A DNA stretch of 64,000 nt from Eubacteriaceae bacterium (GTDB lineage Bacteria > Bacillota > Clostridia > Lachnospirales > Lachnospiraceae), in NCBI GenBank assembly GCA_910575665.1, contig CAJTFB010000004.1:1-64000 (forward strand). The letters run 5' to 3'. The position numbers were made by a program, and so were the translations under genes. Each line of letters starts with the position of its first letter. Position 1 is the stretch's first letter. Shown in pieces: positions 16,699 to 30,000 of this stretch. Under the pieces are notes generated by a model. It was not told the DNA's origin and searched no databases. It saw nothing but the letters and a program-made list of their open reading frames with translations.

Positions 16699-17217
16699 AT
16701 GGGTGATAAAATATTTGGACTTGACTCCCAGTTATTAGTGGACACGGGAATTACGTTGATCGCCATGTTGGTTTTGTTTATCCTGCTTTCCTATCTACTG
16801 TTCAATCCGGCGAGAAAGCTGATTCAGAAACGAAAGGATTTTATCCAGGGGCAGCTGGAGGAGGCCGCGAAGGCGCAGTCTGATGCCAAAGAGATGAAGA
16901 TCCAGTATGATGAGAAGCTTGCCCAGGTGGATGCGGAGACGGCAGAACTTCTTGCCGATGCGAGGCGCAAGGCTCTTGACAAGGAAAAAGAGATTGTGGA
17001 AAAGGCATCGGAGGAGGCACATCAGATCAAGGTGCGTGCCGAGAAGGAAGTAGAGCTTGAGAAGAATAAGGTTCGCGACGAGATGAAACAGGAAATGGTT
17101 CAGGTTGCATCTGCCATGGCAGGAAAATTCGTGGAAGCATCCATGAACAAGGATAAACAGGCGCAGCTCATTGACGAGACATTGAAGGAAATGGGTGATG
17201 AGACATGGCAAAGTTAG
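16699..17217 (+). CDS. atpF: F1Fo ATP synthase subunit b
   Basis: This 172-residue peripheral-stalk subunit has one N-terminal membrane helix (about 12-34), followed by a long charged coiled coil (about 40-150). It overlaps atpH by 13 nt. Confidence 0.94.
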   Translation: MGDKIFGLDSQLLVDTGITLIAMLVLFILLSYLLFNPARKLIQKRKDFIQGQLEEAAKAQSDAKEMKIQYDEKLAQVDAETAELLADARRKALDKEKEIVEKASEEAHQIKVRAEKEVELEKNKVRDEMKQEMVQVASAMAGKFVEASMNKDKQAQLIDETLKEMGDETWQS

Positions 17218-17750
17218 TTTCTAAGGTATACGGAGACGCTTTATTTTCACTGGCGCTGGAGGAAGACCGCCTGGATGAGATCTGGGATGAGGTGAAAGGA
17301 CTCCAGACCGCACTGGAAGAGAATAAAGAGTTTATGGAAATTATGGCACATCCTGAGATGACGCAGGAGAAGAGTAGGGATCTGGTGGAAAGTGCCTTTC
17401 AAGGCAAGCTGTCAGAGACCATGATGGGATTTCTTCAGATTCTTGTGAAGAAAGGGCGTTTTGGGGAAATCCTGCCTGTGCTGGATCATTTTCAGAGTGA
17501 GGCAAAGGAATATAAAAAGATTGGGGTTGTCTATGTGACGACGCCCACGGAGCTGACCCAGGGCCAGAGATCCAATGTGGAAGAGCGTCTGAGAGCGACT
17601 TCCGGATATGACAGCCTGGAGATGAATTATATTGTGGAGCCGAAACTATTGGGAGGCATCCGTATCCGCATTGGTGACAGGGTTGTGGACAACAGTATTC
17701 AGACGAAGTTAGAAGAGATGACTAGAAGCTTGGCGAAGGTCAGAGTCTGA
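17205..17750 (+). CDS. atpH: F1Fo ATP synthase subunit delta
   Basis: This 181-residue OSCP/delta protein links the F1 head to the b stalk. The helical N-domain (about 1-105) and the C-terminal [20 protein letters not shown] motif are present. It overlaps atpF, indicating translational coupling. Confidence 0.94.
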   Translation: MAKLVSKVYGDALFSLALEEDRLDEIWDEVKGLQTALEENKEFMEIMAHPEMTQEKSRDLVESAFQGKLSETMMGFLQILVKKGRFGEILPVLDHFQSEAKEYKKIGVVYVTTPTELTQGQRSNVEERLRATSGYDSLEMNYIVEPKLLGGIRIRIGDRVVDNSIQTKLEEMTRSLAKVRV

Positions 17751-17778
17751 CTTCAAGGAAAGAAGGTGTTTGGTAAAC

Positions 17779-19293
17779 ATGAATTTAAGACCTGAAGAAA
17801 TCAGTTCAGTGATCAAGGAAGAAATAAAAAAATATAGTACTGAGTTTGAAGTATCAGATGTGGGAACCGTAATTCAGGTAGCAGATGGAATTGCCCGTAT
17901 TCATGGTCTGGAAAAGGCGATGCAGGGTGAACTTCTGGAATTTCCGAATGAGATCTACGGAATGGTGCTGAATCTGGAGGAAGATAATGTAGGTGCCGTT
18001 CTGTTGGGAGATACATCTAACATTAACGAGGGAGACACTGTAAAGACCACCGGACGCGTGGCGACGGTACCAGTTGGTGACGCCATGTTAGGACGTGTTG
18101 TCAACGCACTGGGACAGCCGATTGACGGCAAGGGACCGATCCACACGACCAAGGTCCGCCCAGTAGAGAGAGTGGCAAGTGGTGTTATTTCCCGTAAATC
18201 AGTAGATACACCGCTGCAGACAGGTATCAAGGCCATTGATTCCATGGTGCCGATCGGAAGAGGACAGCGAGAGCTGATCATCGGTGACCGTCAGACAGGA
18301 AAGACAGCTATCGCAGTGGATACGATCCTGAATCAGAAAGATCAGGATGTTCTGTGTATCTATGTAGCGATTGGACAGAAAGCTTCTACGGTGGCCAATA
18401 TTGTGAAGACGTTAGAAGACAATGGAGCCATGGATTATACGACAGTTGTAGCATCTACTGCCAGTGAATTGGCTCCCCTCCAGTACATTGCCCCTTATGC
18501 GGGCTGTGCCATCGGTGAGGAGTGGATGGAAGCCGGAAAGGACGTGCTGATCGTTTATGACGATCTGACCAAACATGCAGCGGCTTATCGTACTCTTGCC
18601 CTGCTGCTCCGCCGTCCGCCGGGACGTGAGGCATATCCGGGAGATGTATTCTATCTGCACTCCAGACTGTTAGAGCGTGCGGCGAAGCTTTCAGATAAAT
18701 TAGGCGGCGGTTCTCTCACTGCGCTGCCGATCATTGAGACCCAGGCAGGCGACGTATCCGCATACATTCCGACAAATGTAATATCCATTACAGACGGTCA
18801 GATCTATCTGGAGACGGAGATGTTCAATTCAGGATTCCGTCCTGCGGTAAATCCGGGACTCAGTGTGTCGAGAGTAGGTGGTTCGGCGCAGATCAAGGCG
18901 ATGAAAAAGATTGCCGGACCGATTCGTATCGAGCTTGCACAGTACCGTGAGCTGGCGGCGTTTTCCCAGTTCGGGTCGGATCTGGATGCCGATACAAAGC
19001 AGAAGCTGGATCAGGGAGAACGTATCCGTGAGATTTTGAAACAGGGACAATATGCACCGCTTCCAGTATGGTATCAGGTTATCATCATTTATGCAGCCAC
19101 GAAAAAATATCTGCTGGATGTAGCAGTTGAGGATATTCTTAACTTTGAGAAGGGACTTTTTGAGTTTATGGATACAAAATATCCAGAAGTTCCAGCGGCT
19201 ATCCGTGATGAAAAAGAGATCAGTGATGATACCGAGAAGAAACTGATTCAGGCGATCGAAGAATACAAAAAGCAATGGGCTCATGATGCCTGA
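17779..19293 (+). CDS. atpA: F1Fo ATP synthase subunit alpha
   Basis: This 504-residue regulatory nucleotide-binding subunit has Walker A GDRQTGKT at residues 169-176. The ATPase alpha/beta signature near the C-terminal half reads [11 protein letters not shown]. The ATG at 17779 is chosen over a TTG nine bases upstream; both share the AAGAAGG site. Confidence 0.97.
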   Translation: MNLRPEEISSVIKEEIKKYSTEFEVSDVGTVIQVADGIARIHGLEKAMQGELLEFPNEIYGMVLNLEEDNVGAVLLGDTSNINEGDTVKTTGRVATVPVGDAMLGRVVNALGQPIDGKGPIHTTKVRPVERVASGVISRKSVDTPLQTGIKAIDSMVPIGRGQRELIIGDRQTGKTAIAVDTILNQKDQDVLCIYVAIGQKASTVANIVKTLEDNGAMDYTTVVASTASELAPLQYIAPYAGCAIGEEWMEAGKDVLIVYDDLTKHAAAYRTLALLLRRPPGREAYPGDVFYLHSRLLERAAKLSDKLGGGSLTALPIIETQAGDVSAYIPTNVISITDGQIYLETEMFNSGFRPAVNPGLSVSRVGGSAQIKAMKKIAGPIRIELAQYRELAAFSQFGSDLDADTKQKLDQGERIREILKQGQYAPLPVWYQVIIIYAATKKYLLDVAVEDILNFEKGLFEFMDTKYPEVPAAIRDEKEISDDTEKKLIQAIEEYKKQWAHDA

Positions 19294-19307
19294 ATGGAGG
19301 GTTGTAT

Positions 19308-21690
<2,383 letters not shown>

Positions 21691-21767
21691 CGTGCTGTGG
21701 CCACTGCTTACGTACCGCGATAGGAGAGACAGTAGTGGGTTGTGAAGTCGTGGAAAGAAAGGATTGA

Positions 21768-21859
21768 AGAGTGAAAAATAATTTTTTCACTCTGCAAGTT
21801 TGTGCGCGCACGCCCAAACTTGTGTGATGCGCAAAAGGCGTGCGCGCATGGAGGAAAAT
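21768..21859 (+). repeat. Structured 5'-UTR repeat, copy A (before atpC)
   Basis: It begins with an agagtgaaaaa/tttttcactct palindrome, then aagtttg (21796-21802) and caaactt (21815-21821) flank a GC-rich core. tgcgcgcacgcc (21803-21814) also pairs perfectly with ggcgtgcgcgca (21837-21848). The two hairpins exclude one another, and the second ends next to GGAGG-AAAAT-ATG of atpC. Near-identical copies occur before 42749, 54283 and 59359. Confidence 0.8.
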
Positions 21860-22288
21860 ATGGCAGAGTTGAAAAAATTCCGTCTGGAAGTGATTTCACC
21901 GGAGCGGGTGTTTTACACCGGAGATGTAGAGATGGTGGAACTCACGACCATAGAAGGAGAGATCGGTGTCTATGCAGATCATATACCCTTGACCTCGATC
22001 GTAGCTCCCGGAGTTCTGACGATCACGGAATCATCAGGCGAGAAAGGGATAAAAGAGGCCGCTGTTCTGGAAGGGTTCCTGGAAATTCTACCGGATCAGG
22101 TGACGATTCTTGCCCAGTCCTGTGAATGGCCGGATGAAATCGACATGAACCGGGCGCTGGAGGCAAAGGCAAGGGCAGAGAGAAGAATTAAGAGCACAGA
22201 TGCAAATGTGAATATGGCAAGAGCGGAACAGGCGCTTCGTAAGTCGCTGGTTCGGATCAACTTGGCTGAACAGGCGCGGAAGCTATAA
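21860..22288 (+). CDS. atpC: F1Fo ATP synthase subunit epsilon
   Basis: This 142-residue central-stalk subunit has the N-terminal beta-sandwich (FRLEVISPERVFYTGDV, TIEGEIGVYADHIPLTS) and the two-helix C-terminal domain (ARAERRIKS...ALRKSLVRI). The start is the ATG at 21860, whose GGAGG is supplied by the repeat immediately upstream. The repeat is also open in frame from 21800 (TTG), so an N-terminal extension cannot be fully excluded. A strong terminator follows, ending the operon. Confidence 0.95.
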   Translation: MAELKKFRLEVISPERVFYTGDVEMVELTTIEGEIGVYADHIPLTSIVAPGVLTITESSGEKGIKEAAVLEGFLEILPDQVTILAQSCEWPDEIDMNRALEAKARAERRIKSTDANVNMARAEQALRKSLVRINLAEQARKL

Positions 22289-22301
22289 TTTAAGTTAAGT
22301 A

Positions 22302-22361
22302 AAGTAATTTCAGATTTCTATGTGGTTTATCGACCCAAAGAATTTCTGAAATTACTTTTTT
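22302..22361 (+). terminator. Terminator of the ATP synthase operon
   Basis: aagtaatttcaga (22302-22314) and tctgaaattactt (22345-22357) form a perfect 13-bp stem followed by a T-run, starting 13 nt after the atpC stop. Confidence 0.85.
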
Positions 22362-22391
22362 GTTAAATAAAAGAGGGGGAAACGGAAATCT

Positions 22392-23429
22392 ATGAAAACA
22401 TTTAAGATTGGAGAGATCGAGATCGGCGGATCTGCGAGACCGATTGTAATACCGGAGATCGGTATCAATCACAATGGCAGCCTGGAGACAGCGAAAGAGA
22501 TGGTATTGTCGGCACATCGCGCCGGAGCCAGGCTGATCAAGCACCAGACCCATATCGTGGCAGATGAGATGGCGGGAGCAGCTAAAAAGGTGGTTCCTGG
22601 CAATGCAGATGTCTCGATCTATGAGGTAATGGCGAACTGCGCTCTGGATGAGGAAGAAGAGCGGGAGATGATGCGCTATACCGAAGAGCTGGGAATGGTA
22701 TTTTTAAGTACACCATTTTCCAGGGCGGCGGCGGACCGACTGGAAAAAATGGGCGTAAAAGCATATAAGATCGGCTCCGGCGAGATGAACAATTATCCGT
22801 TGCTGGAACACGTGGCAGCTTTTGGTAAGCCAATGATCGTCTCTACCGGCATGAATGATTTAAACAGCATAGATAAAGCCATTGGGATACTGGAAAAACA
22901 TAGAGTGGATTATGCTCTTCTGCACACCACGAATCTCTATCCCACCACACCGGGGCAGGTGAGGTTAGGGGCAATGCAGCAGATGATGGCGGCATATCCC
23001 GATATACCAGTGGGGCTTTCTGATCATACGTTAAATAACAATGCCTGCATCTCAGCGATGGCTCTGGGCGCGAAAGTGGTAGAACGGCATTATACCGACC
23101 GAATGGATAGACAGGGACCGGATATCGTGTGTTCCATGGACGAGAGGGCGCTTCGTGAGCTATTACAGGCGGCCGGGGAGGTTCCTGACATGCTGGGAGG
23201 CACGAAAGAGGCTTTGAAGGAGGAACAGGTAACAATCGACTTTGCTTTTGCCACTGCGGTCACCATCGCACCGGTGAGAGCAGGGGAAATATTTACCAGG
23301 GAAAATCTCTGGGTGAAGCGGCCAGGGACAGGAGAGATCCCGGCAGAGAAATATGAGGAGATACTGGGGAAAAAAGCCCGTATCGATATAGGCAGGGATG
23401 TACAATTGACCTGGGACATGTTAGAATAA
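22392..23429 (+). CDS. neuB: N-acetylneuraminate/pseudaminate synthase family protein (NeuB)
   Basis: This 345-residue enzyme family condenses phosphoenolpyruvate with an amino-sugar (ManNAc or a 6-deoxy derivative) to make a nonulosonic acid. The NeuB barrel spans about residues 15-270 with EIGINHNGS, KIGSGEMNNYPLL and VGLSDHT; a C-terminal SAF antifreeze-like domain runs from about 285. No neuA, neuC or glycosyltransferase gene is nearby, so the sugar and end product are unknown. GGGGGA precedes the ATG. The gene follows the atp terminator. Confidence 0.88.
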   Translation: MKTFKIGEIEIGGSARPIVIPEIGINHNGSLETAKEMVLSAHRAGARLIKHQTHIVADEMAGAAKKVVPGNADVSIYEVMANCALDEEEEREMMRYTEELGMVFLSTPFSRAAADRLEKMGVKAYKIGSGEMNNYPLLEHVAAFGKPMIVSTGMNDLNSIDKAIGILEKHRVDYALLHTTNLYPTTPGQVRLGAMQQMMAAYPDIPVGLSDHTLNNNACISAMALGAKVVERHYTDRMDRQGPDIVCSMDERALRELLQAAGEVPDMLGGTKEALKEEQVTIDFAFATAVTIAPVRAGEIFTRENLWVKRPGTGEIPAEKYEEILGKKARIDIGRDVQLTWDMLE

Positions 23430-23633
23430 GTTCTAAAGAACTTATTAGTAAGTTGCTTACGCAACTTGGTATGTGCAGAAAGCGTGCACAGTAACTATGT
23501 TATAATAAAAATATACCATAAAAAACTGGTTTTCAGCAGGTGGTGGCACTTGACAAAAGGTGCTGGAATTAATATAATTCTAATATACATTAAGCGGTTA
23601 AAGTGAAGCGATGATACCAAAAGGGGGGATCTT
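23430..23633. other. Intergenic region with short palindromes
   Basis: It contains taagttctaaagaactta and agttgcttacgcaact hairpins and gtgcagaaagcgtgcac, all within 23428-23495, then AT-rich DNA leading to the AAGGGGGG site of the next gene. A similar gtgcagaagtgtgcac stands between atpG and atpD (20243-20258). No gene is seen. Confidence 0.5.
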
Positions 23634-26141
23634 ATGACCAGACGGGAAATAGATTTAGAGATCCAAAAAAAGAATTATCAGAAGGAATTATTGTTGTGCC
23701 AAAAGGCCGGCGGTGATATCGACAGGTATCGCCGCCTTTCATTCGACGTATTGCAGTTGGAACAGATCAGAAGAGGACTGGAAAGCGGCGTAGATGTGGA
23801 GGTATATCTGGATCCCCATAAGAGCTGGTTAGAGATGGAGGAAACCCGTGTTTCAATGGAAACTGGTTTTGATATGGGCAAGTACATCGACCAGGGATTT
23901 GATTGGATGCAGTGCAATGAGATACGGGCAGGCATACAGGCGGGAGTAAGTGTTGCAAAATATCTGGATGTGAGTTATCTGGCAGCCCAGATGAAGGAGA
24001 TTCGAAAGGGGCTGCAGCAGAAATTGGATGTTTCCCAGTATGCTTCTCCCCAATTTGACTGGTTCCAGATGAAGGAGATCCGTCTGGGATTGGAAAAGAA
24101 GATGAATGTGTCTATTTTTGCTAAGCCAGAATATACATATACGACGATGCGCGCCATCCGCCTGGGTTTGGCAGATGGGATCAATCTTATTCCTTTTATT
24201 GAAAAGGGGTATACCGGTACTATTCTCAATGAGATCAGCCGGGGAATCCGTATGAACTATGATATCAGTGAATATCTGAAACAGGGTTACGATGCGGAAC
24301 AGCTTAGACAGATCAATAATGCCCATGAGTATGGCGTGAACCTGGTGCCATATCTGCGCAAGGGAATTCATGGTGTACAGCTGCAAGAGATCATTACTGG
24401 TCTGAAAGAGGGCCTGGATGTGTCCCGGTATGCAGATATCCGGTTTAACTGGTTTCAGATGCGTGAGATCCGCTATGGGCTGGAACGGAAGGTAGATGTT
24501 TCTATCTATGCCTCGCCGGATTTTACGGCGAAGCAGATGGAGGTGATCCGAAAGGGACTCTTAGAGGGCTTGGATGTAACCAAATATGCGAAAATATATT
24601 TTGAGCCGGAACAGATGGAAGACATCCGGCATGAACTGGGTGAATCCAACGACGAGTTTTCCGAGGAAATCGAGCGGCTGCTGCAGGATTCCTTAGAGGA
24701 GAAAGAGACGCTGGTGAAGCCGGTGGAAACAAAACAGGAAGAAACGACGGACGAAGATTATGTCTTTAACCCATGTGTTATTGTGTCTGAGGATAAGATG
24801 ACGGTTACCATGGATTTCTCCCTGGTAAGTGGCGAGATGCAGGAAAAACTGGAAGCGCTTACGGTACCAGCTTTGATTCGCCTTCTGAGGCATAATGACG
24901 TCAGACAGGGAGTGCTCAGCGACCGCATAAGGGCGATCGTGGAACATAAGCAGTTCAATAAATCCGTCGTTGTGGCAGAGGGAAAAGCAGCGGTGAATGG
25001 CGAGGATGGAAAATTCACGTTTTATTTTAGAAAAGAGTTAAACCGCAAACCAAGAGTGCTGCAGGATGGTTCTGTGGATTACAAGAGTATGGAGCTGTTT
25101 GAAGTTGTAAAAAAAGATATGCTGCTTGCCGAATACCAGCCTGCCACGCAGGGGGTACAGGGATTTGACGTAACAGGAAGAATGATCGCGCCGAAACAGG
25201 GAAAAGAATTGCCGCCGTTGACGGGAGAAGGCTTTATGATGACGGAGGACAAAAAGCAGTACTATTCCCTGTTGGATGGCATTGTTGAGTTGGATGCTTA
25301 CAATCATAAGCTGATTATACGGAACCTATATACGGTTCCTGGAGATGTGGATGCTTCTGTTGGAAATATCGACTTTAATGGTGATATCAATATATTGGGA
25401 AATGTGCATTCTGGGTTTACGATCACGGCGACGGGAAGTGTGGTCATAGACGGACATTGTGAAGGATGCCAGATCGAAGCCGGGAAAGATGTGATCATTC
25501 GTAAAGGATGCCAGGGCAAAGGAATCGGAAGGATCGTTTCTGGTGGAGAGATTATGGGCAAATTTTTTGAGTCGGCGACTCTGGAGGCAGAGGGTGATGT
25601 GGAAGCCAGCTATCTTCTGAACTGTGAGCTGCGGACTCAGGGTAAGCTTCTGGTGGAAGGACGCAGAGGCGTCATCATCGGAGGATATACCTGTGCCAAA
25701 CAGGGAGTATCCTGTTTTGGGGTAGGAAATATCGCGGAGATCAAGACCGTTGTGGAAGTGGGTATTGATAAAGACGATATGATGGAATACCAGGAGTTGG
25801 TAAAAATGATTGATAAAGTAGACGCCGAGCTCAAGACCTGTGAGTCTGCGCTGCATAAACTGATGGAGAAGCCATCGCGGGATGAGAAGTCTACAGAATT
25901 TTTGGCACGGCTTACCAAGGCAGTCTATACACAAAAGAAACAGAAGAAAGATCTTGTGAAAGAACAGTCGGTGAAGATGGATAAGATGACCAAACAGAGA
26001 GGCGCACGCGTCCGGGTGTCAGGAAGAGCTTTTCCGGGAACTTTATTGTATCTGAATACCGTTCCGCTGGCATTAAAAGAGGCATTTTATAATGTAGATT
26101 TTGTGGCTCAGGACAATCGAGTGGATATGATACCACGATAA
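23634..26141 (+). CDS. FapA/DUF342 family protein with an N-terminal repeat array
   Basis: This 835-residue protein has two halves. Residues about 20-335 are roughly eight tandem units of about 37 residues, each with QMxEIRxGLExxxDVSxYAxPxFxxxQM-like sequence. They look like short helical solenoid repeats. Residues about 380-835 are the DUF342/FapA region, with beta-helical VDASVGNIDFNGDINILGNV and GSVVIDGHCEGCQIEAGKDV segments and a coiled coil near 710-770. FapA-type proteins are polymer-forming proteins of unclear function, often near signalling genes. The next gene, 14 nt downstream, is a c-di-GMP phosphodiesterase-like protein, suggesting a joint surface or signalling role. Confidence 0.82.
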   Translation: MTRREIDLEIQKKNYQKELLLCQKAGGDIDRYRRLSFDVLQLEQIRRGLESGVDVEVYLDPHKSWLEMEETRVSMETGFDMGKYIDQGFDWMQCNEIRAGIQAGVSVAKYLDVSYLAAQMKEIRKGLQQKLDVSQYASPQFDWFQMKEIRLGLEKKMNVSIFAKPEYTYTTMRAIRLGLADGINLIPFIEKGYTGTILNEISRGIRMNYDISEYLKQGYDAEQLRQINNAHEYGVNLVPYLRKGIHGVQLQEIITGLKEGLDVSRYADIRFNWFQMREIRYGLERKVDVSIYASPDFTAKQMEVIRKGLLEGLDVTKYAKIYFEPEQMEDIRHELGESNDEFSEEIERLLQDSLEEKETLVKPVETKQEETTDEDYVFNPCVIVSEDKMTVTMDFSLVSGEMQEKLEALTVPALIRLLRHNDVRQGVLSDRIRAIVEHKQFNKSVVVAEGKAAVNGEDGKFTFYFRKELNRKPRVLQDGSVDYKSMELFEVVKKDMLLAEYQPATQGVQGFDVTGRMIAPKQGKELPPLTGEGFMMTEDKKQYYSLLDGIVELDAYNHKLIIRNLYTVPGDVDASVGNIDFNGDINILGNVHSGFTITATGSVVIDGHCEGCQIEAGKDVIIRKGCQGKGIGRIVSGGEIMGKFFESATLEAEGDVEASYLLNCELRTQGKLLVEGRRGVIIGGYTCAKQGVSCFGVGNIAEIKTVVEVGIDKDDMMEYQELVKMIDKVDAELKTCESALHKLMEKPSRDEKSTEFLARLTKAVYTQKKQKKDLVKEQSVKMDKMTKQRGARVRVSGRAFPGTLLYLNTVPLALKEAFYNVDFVAQDNRVDMIPR

Positions 26142-26155
26142 GGAGGTGTAATCGT

Positions 26156-26821
26156 ATGCAGAAAGGAACAGGGTTATTGCTTGAATATCTTATTTCGATG
26201 ATAGAGAGCAGAGATTTTTTTGCGGAACACCACTGTGAGAAAGTGAGAAAATTTACGGAGATCATGCTGGTGAAGATTCGCCAGTTCTGTCCGGAATACA
26301 AATTATCTGTCAGGGATTGTGAGCATATTGCCTTTGCTGCCATGATGCACGATCTGGGCAAGATGACAATACCGGATCATATCCTTCATAAGCCTGGAAA
26401 GCTGACTTTTGAAGAAAAGCAGATCATGCGGAATCACACAAGAAAGGGACGGCAGATTTTTGAACATATTCGTCAAACCTTGAGAAAGGAAAATATGGAG
26501 TACGAATTGTTCCGCTGTTGTGCCGAGGTGTGCATGTATCATCATGAGCGGTTTGATGGAGGCGGTTATCCGAAGGGACTGGCGAAGGATGAGATTCCCA
26601 TATCTGCGCAGATCGTCGGGCTGGCGGATGCCTATGATTCACTGATCAGTGAGAGGATTTACAAGCCTGCTTATGGCAGAGCGGAAGCATTTGAGATGAT
26701 TATGAAGGGCGAATGCGGGATCTTTAACCCGCGTCTTATGGAGATCTTTTCTCTGGTGAGAATGGACCTCGAAGATGTTCAGGATGAGATTGAAAAAATC
26801 TATCGTGTAGAAAATAAATAA
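26156..26821 (+). CDS. HD-GYP domain phosphodiesterase
   Basis: This 221-residue protein is essentially a lone HD-GYP domain. Metal ligands His65-Asp66 lie in MMHDLGKMTIPDHIL, and the GYP box reads HHERFDGGGYPKGL (129-142). HD-GYP proteins hydrolyse cyclic di-GMP or related dinucleotides. There is no receiver or sensor domain. The gene is 14 nt behind the FapA-like gene, with AAGGAGG upstream, so it is probably co-translated with it. Confidence 0.9.
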   Translation: MQKGTGLLLEYLISMIESRDFFAEHHCEKVRKFTEIMLVKIRQFCPEYKLSVRDCEHIAFAAMMHDLGKMTIPDHILHKPGKLTFEEKQIMRNHTRKGRQIFEHIRQTLRKENMEYELFRCCAEVCMYHHERFDGGGYPKGLAKDEIPISAQIVGLADAYDSLISERIYKPAYGRAEAFEMIMKGECGIFNPRLMEIFSLVRMDLEDVQDEIEKIYRVENK

Positions 26822-26827
26822 ATATTA

Positions 26828-26874
26828 GCAGGGAAACGGGGATTTGGACTTTGCTCAAATCCCCGTTTACCTGC
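26828..26874. terminator. Strong hairpin after the HD-GYP gene
   Basis: gcagg-gaaacggggatttg pairs with caaatccccgttt-acctgc, giving a very stable stem 7 nt after the stop codon. There is no T-run, so it may act as an mRNA end stabiliser or a weak terminator. Confidence 0.6.
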
Positions 26875-27032
26875 TGGCGCGAGTACAAATTCCCACCGTC
26901 TGGCTAACGCATTTTCACATGTTTATATGACATAAGGACATTCTTTATTTTTGTATTTTTGATATGATATTGTTATGGAATACATAGAAGTAATTATATT
27001 TTTATCGAAAGTATAAGAATGGAGGTAGTGAG

Positions 27033-30000
27033 ATGAAGCGAACATTGCGACGTATTTTGGCAGGTGTTCTCTCTGCTGCACTGGTCATCCCGATGTGCAG
27101 TACAGGTACTTCCGGAAGTACCGCGGAGGCGGCAGAGGTGCTGCAGCCTGTCTATCAATGGAATTTTGAAACAATGGAAGGGGAGACGGTGGAAAATGCC
27201 GGAACGGCGTCTCAGGGCAGTGCACTGTTAAAGGGAACAGCAAAAGTAGATCCAGCGGTGGTAGAGATGGCTGGGAAAAAATATTCCTCTGACACCAACC
27301 ATGTTCTGAAGCTTGCCGGTGGGGCGAAAGGCAGTTCCTATGTAGAGCTTCCTAACAATTTATATGAGGGAATAAATGAAAAGACAGGACTGACATGGTC
27401 CTTCTGGATGAAACCGGATTCTGATATAGCCAGCTATTCCAGACTATTCAGCTCTGCGGACAGTCAGAATAAAAATGAGTTTGCCTTTGCGCCACATTCC
27501 AGTGACAGCGTGTGGAATCTTATTTTTGATGACAATTCCAGTTACAGACATATCTTTAACACAGAACCAGAAAAGAATGCCTGGAATCTGGTGACGATTA
27601 CCGTATCTGCAGATGAAGTAAAGTTCTATGTGAACGGAGCTCTGGCAGAGTCCACCTGCGGTGGAGGCGACTCCCAGGTTTTGACCAGCCGGCTGAGTTC
27701 CATCAGCAGCCTTGTGAACAATGCGCTGGGTAAGACTTGCTCGACATGGACCGATGCGGACTGCGCTGTGCAGCTGGACGATGTAAGCCTGTATGACAAG
27801 GCTTTGACAGCAGATCAGGTGAAAGCGATAGCAGAAGGATACGGGATTGATGTGAACCAGCAGAAACCTCCAGTGGAAGAGATCGTGCAGGATGACGGTT
27901 CTGCTGGTATGACAGAGATAAAAGCGCTGGAGACAGCTTCCGTAGATGGAAGCAATGTGGTACGGATCTGGACAGACTCTTCTCAGAAATACTACTATTC
28001 CGCTTATCGCAACGGAGAGGTTGTCATGAAATGTGCGCCTCTGGGACTGATCACAAAAGGAGTAGATCTGTCCCGCAGCCTTGAGCTGGATGAGGATTCC
28101 ATCCGAAAGACAAAGGGAAAAGAAGAGTATGACTGGATTCAGGGAAGTTCCAATCATGTGTCCAAAGAATATCAGGAGACAGCTTTTACCCTCAATCGGG
28201 GAAGTAGTAAAATTACTATGATATTCCGTTTGTTTGAGGACGGAATGGCATATCGCTATGAGGTAGACGGTGATACTGGCAGCAGTGATGAAGTGACAGA
28301 GATAACCGAAGAGGCAAGCTCTTTCGTACTTCCAGATGCGGCTAATATATGGACGATGGGCGTATCGGCGACTTATGAGGCAAGTACCTATACCCCGCGG
28401 AAAGTGTCCAGCATTAAGAGTGCGAACAGCAGTTATGGACCTCCGATCCTGGGAAAAGTGCCGACGAATAATGGGGATTACTGGGTGCTTCTCGCAGAGG
28501 CAAACGTGTATAATGAAGAAGAGCCTTACTGTGCATCCGGTTTCAAGACGAAGTCAGGCAGTACGGCTCTGCAGGTTAATTTCGGTCTGTATCTGGAGCA
28601 GGAACAGGACGACTCCAAGAACGGGCAGACATATCAAGCGTCTTACAAAGGCATTTCCAGCGTGAAGATGACGGATGTATTCCATACACCATGGCGTGTA
28701 GCTATTATGACGGACAACCTGGAAAAGCTGGTAAACAGCTCCCTGATTTCGGATCTGAATCCGTCGGCAGAGGGAGATTTCAGCTGGGTAGAGCCAGGAA
28801 CCTCATCCTGGTCATGGTGGTCAACCACCAGTGATGTCATTGACTATGATACTATGTTTGACTATATTGATTATGCCGAGGAGACGGGACAGAAATATTG
28901 TCTCATCGATTTTGGCTGGGAAGTGTGGAAGGATTATGAAACCAAGATCAGGGAGTTGGTTGCCTATGCAGAGCCAAAGGGCGTTAAACTGCTTCTGTGG
29001 TACGGTGTGAATAAGTTTGACCAGCCTCATAAATTTGATCTGGATAATCCAGAAACCATTGAGCAGGAATTTGCCTGGTGTGAAGAACTGGGAATCAAAG
29101 GTGTAAAAGTAGATTATTTAAACAGTGACAGCCAGTTTGCCATGAAGATCATGTATGATCTGGCATCTATCGCTGCCAAACATAAGCTGGTATTGAATTA
29201 TCATGGTTGTACCGATCCGAATGGAGAGAACCGGACATTTCCAAATATCTTATCCAGCGAAGCTGTTATGGGTTCTGAGTACTTTAAGTGGGGAAGCGGC
29301 TCACCGGTTCAATCGCTGCTGATGCTGCCATATACGAGAAATGTAATTGGCTCCATGGAGTTTACTCCGGTGGGAATGAGCGTTAAAAATGTAACTGCCA
29401 CCGATGGATTTATGCTGGGTATGACGGTTGTATATGAATCTGCGATGCAGACTCTGGCACATTCTGCCTACGTATACCCAGGGTATGGCGGATCCTCTTT
29501 ACTGGCTGACCTACCAAGTTCATGGGATGAGAGTAAGCTGCTGGCAGGTACTCCGGGAAGTTCCGTGATCCGGGCAAGAAGAAGTGGGGAAAACTGGTAT
29601 GTAGGCGCTATGACGGATGCAGCCAGTGATTATGAGATCTCTTTAGATTTCCTGGATGAGGGCGAGACTTATTATGCTTACATTTACACCGATAAAGAAG
29701 AAGGCGGCATCGCTGTAGAAACCCGTCAGGTGACATCCGATACTGTGATGGATCTCAGCTTGATGAAAGCAGGAGGCTGTGCGATTAAATTCAGTAAAAA
29801 TGATCCCATCCGTACAACAGTGTATGATGGATACAAATACTATGAGGCAGAAGATGCACAGATGGGAGAGGGAACCTCTATTTCCCAGACAGATTATGTT
29901 TCAGGTAAAAAGTTTGTGACAAATATAGGTGGAAACAGTAAGAAAAATGTAACTTTTGAGGTGGAGGCTCTGGAAGAGGGCGAACATGAGCTCAGGCTGT

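Noticed and set aside
21800-21859. N-terminal extension of atpC (and of the receiver gene at 42689) translated from the repeat
   Set aside because: Both frames are open, but the identical 20-residue peptide in two unrelated proteins, the TTG start without ribosome site and the GGAGG just before the inner ATG point to non-coding repeat.
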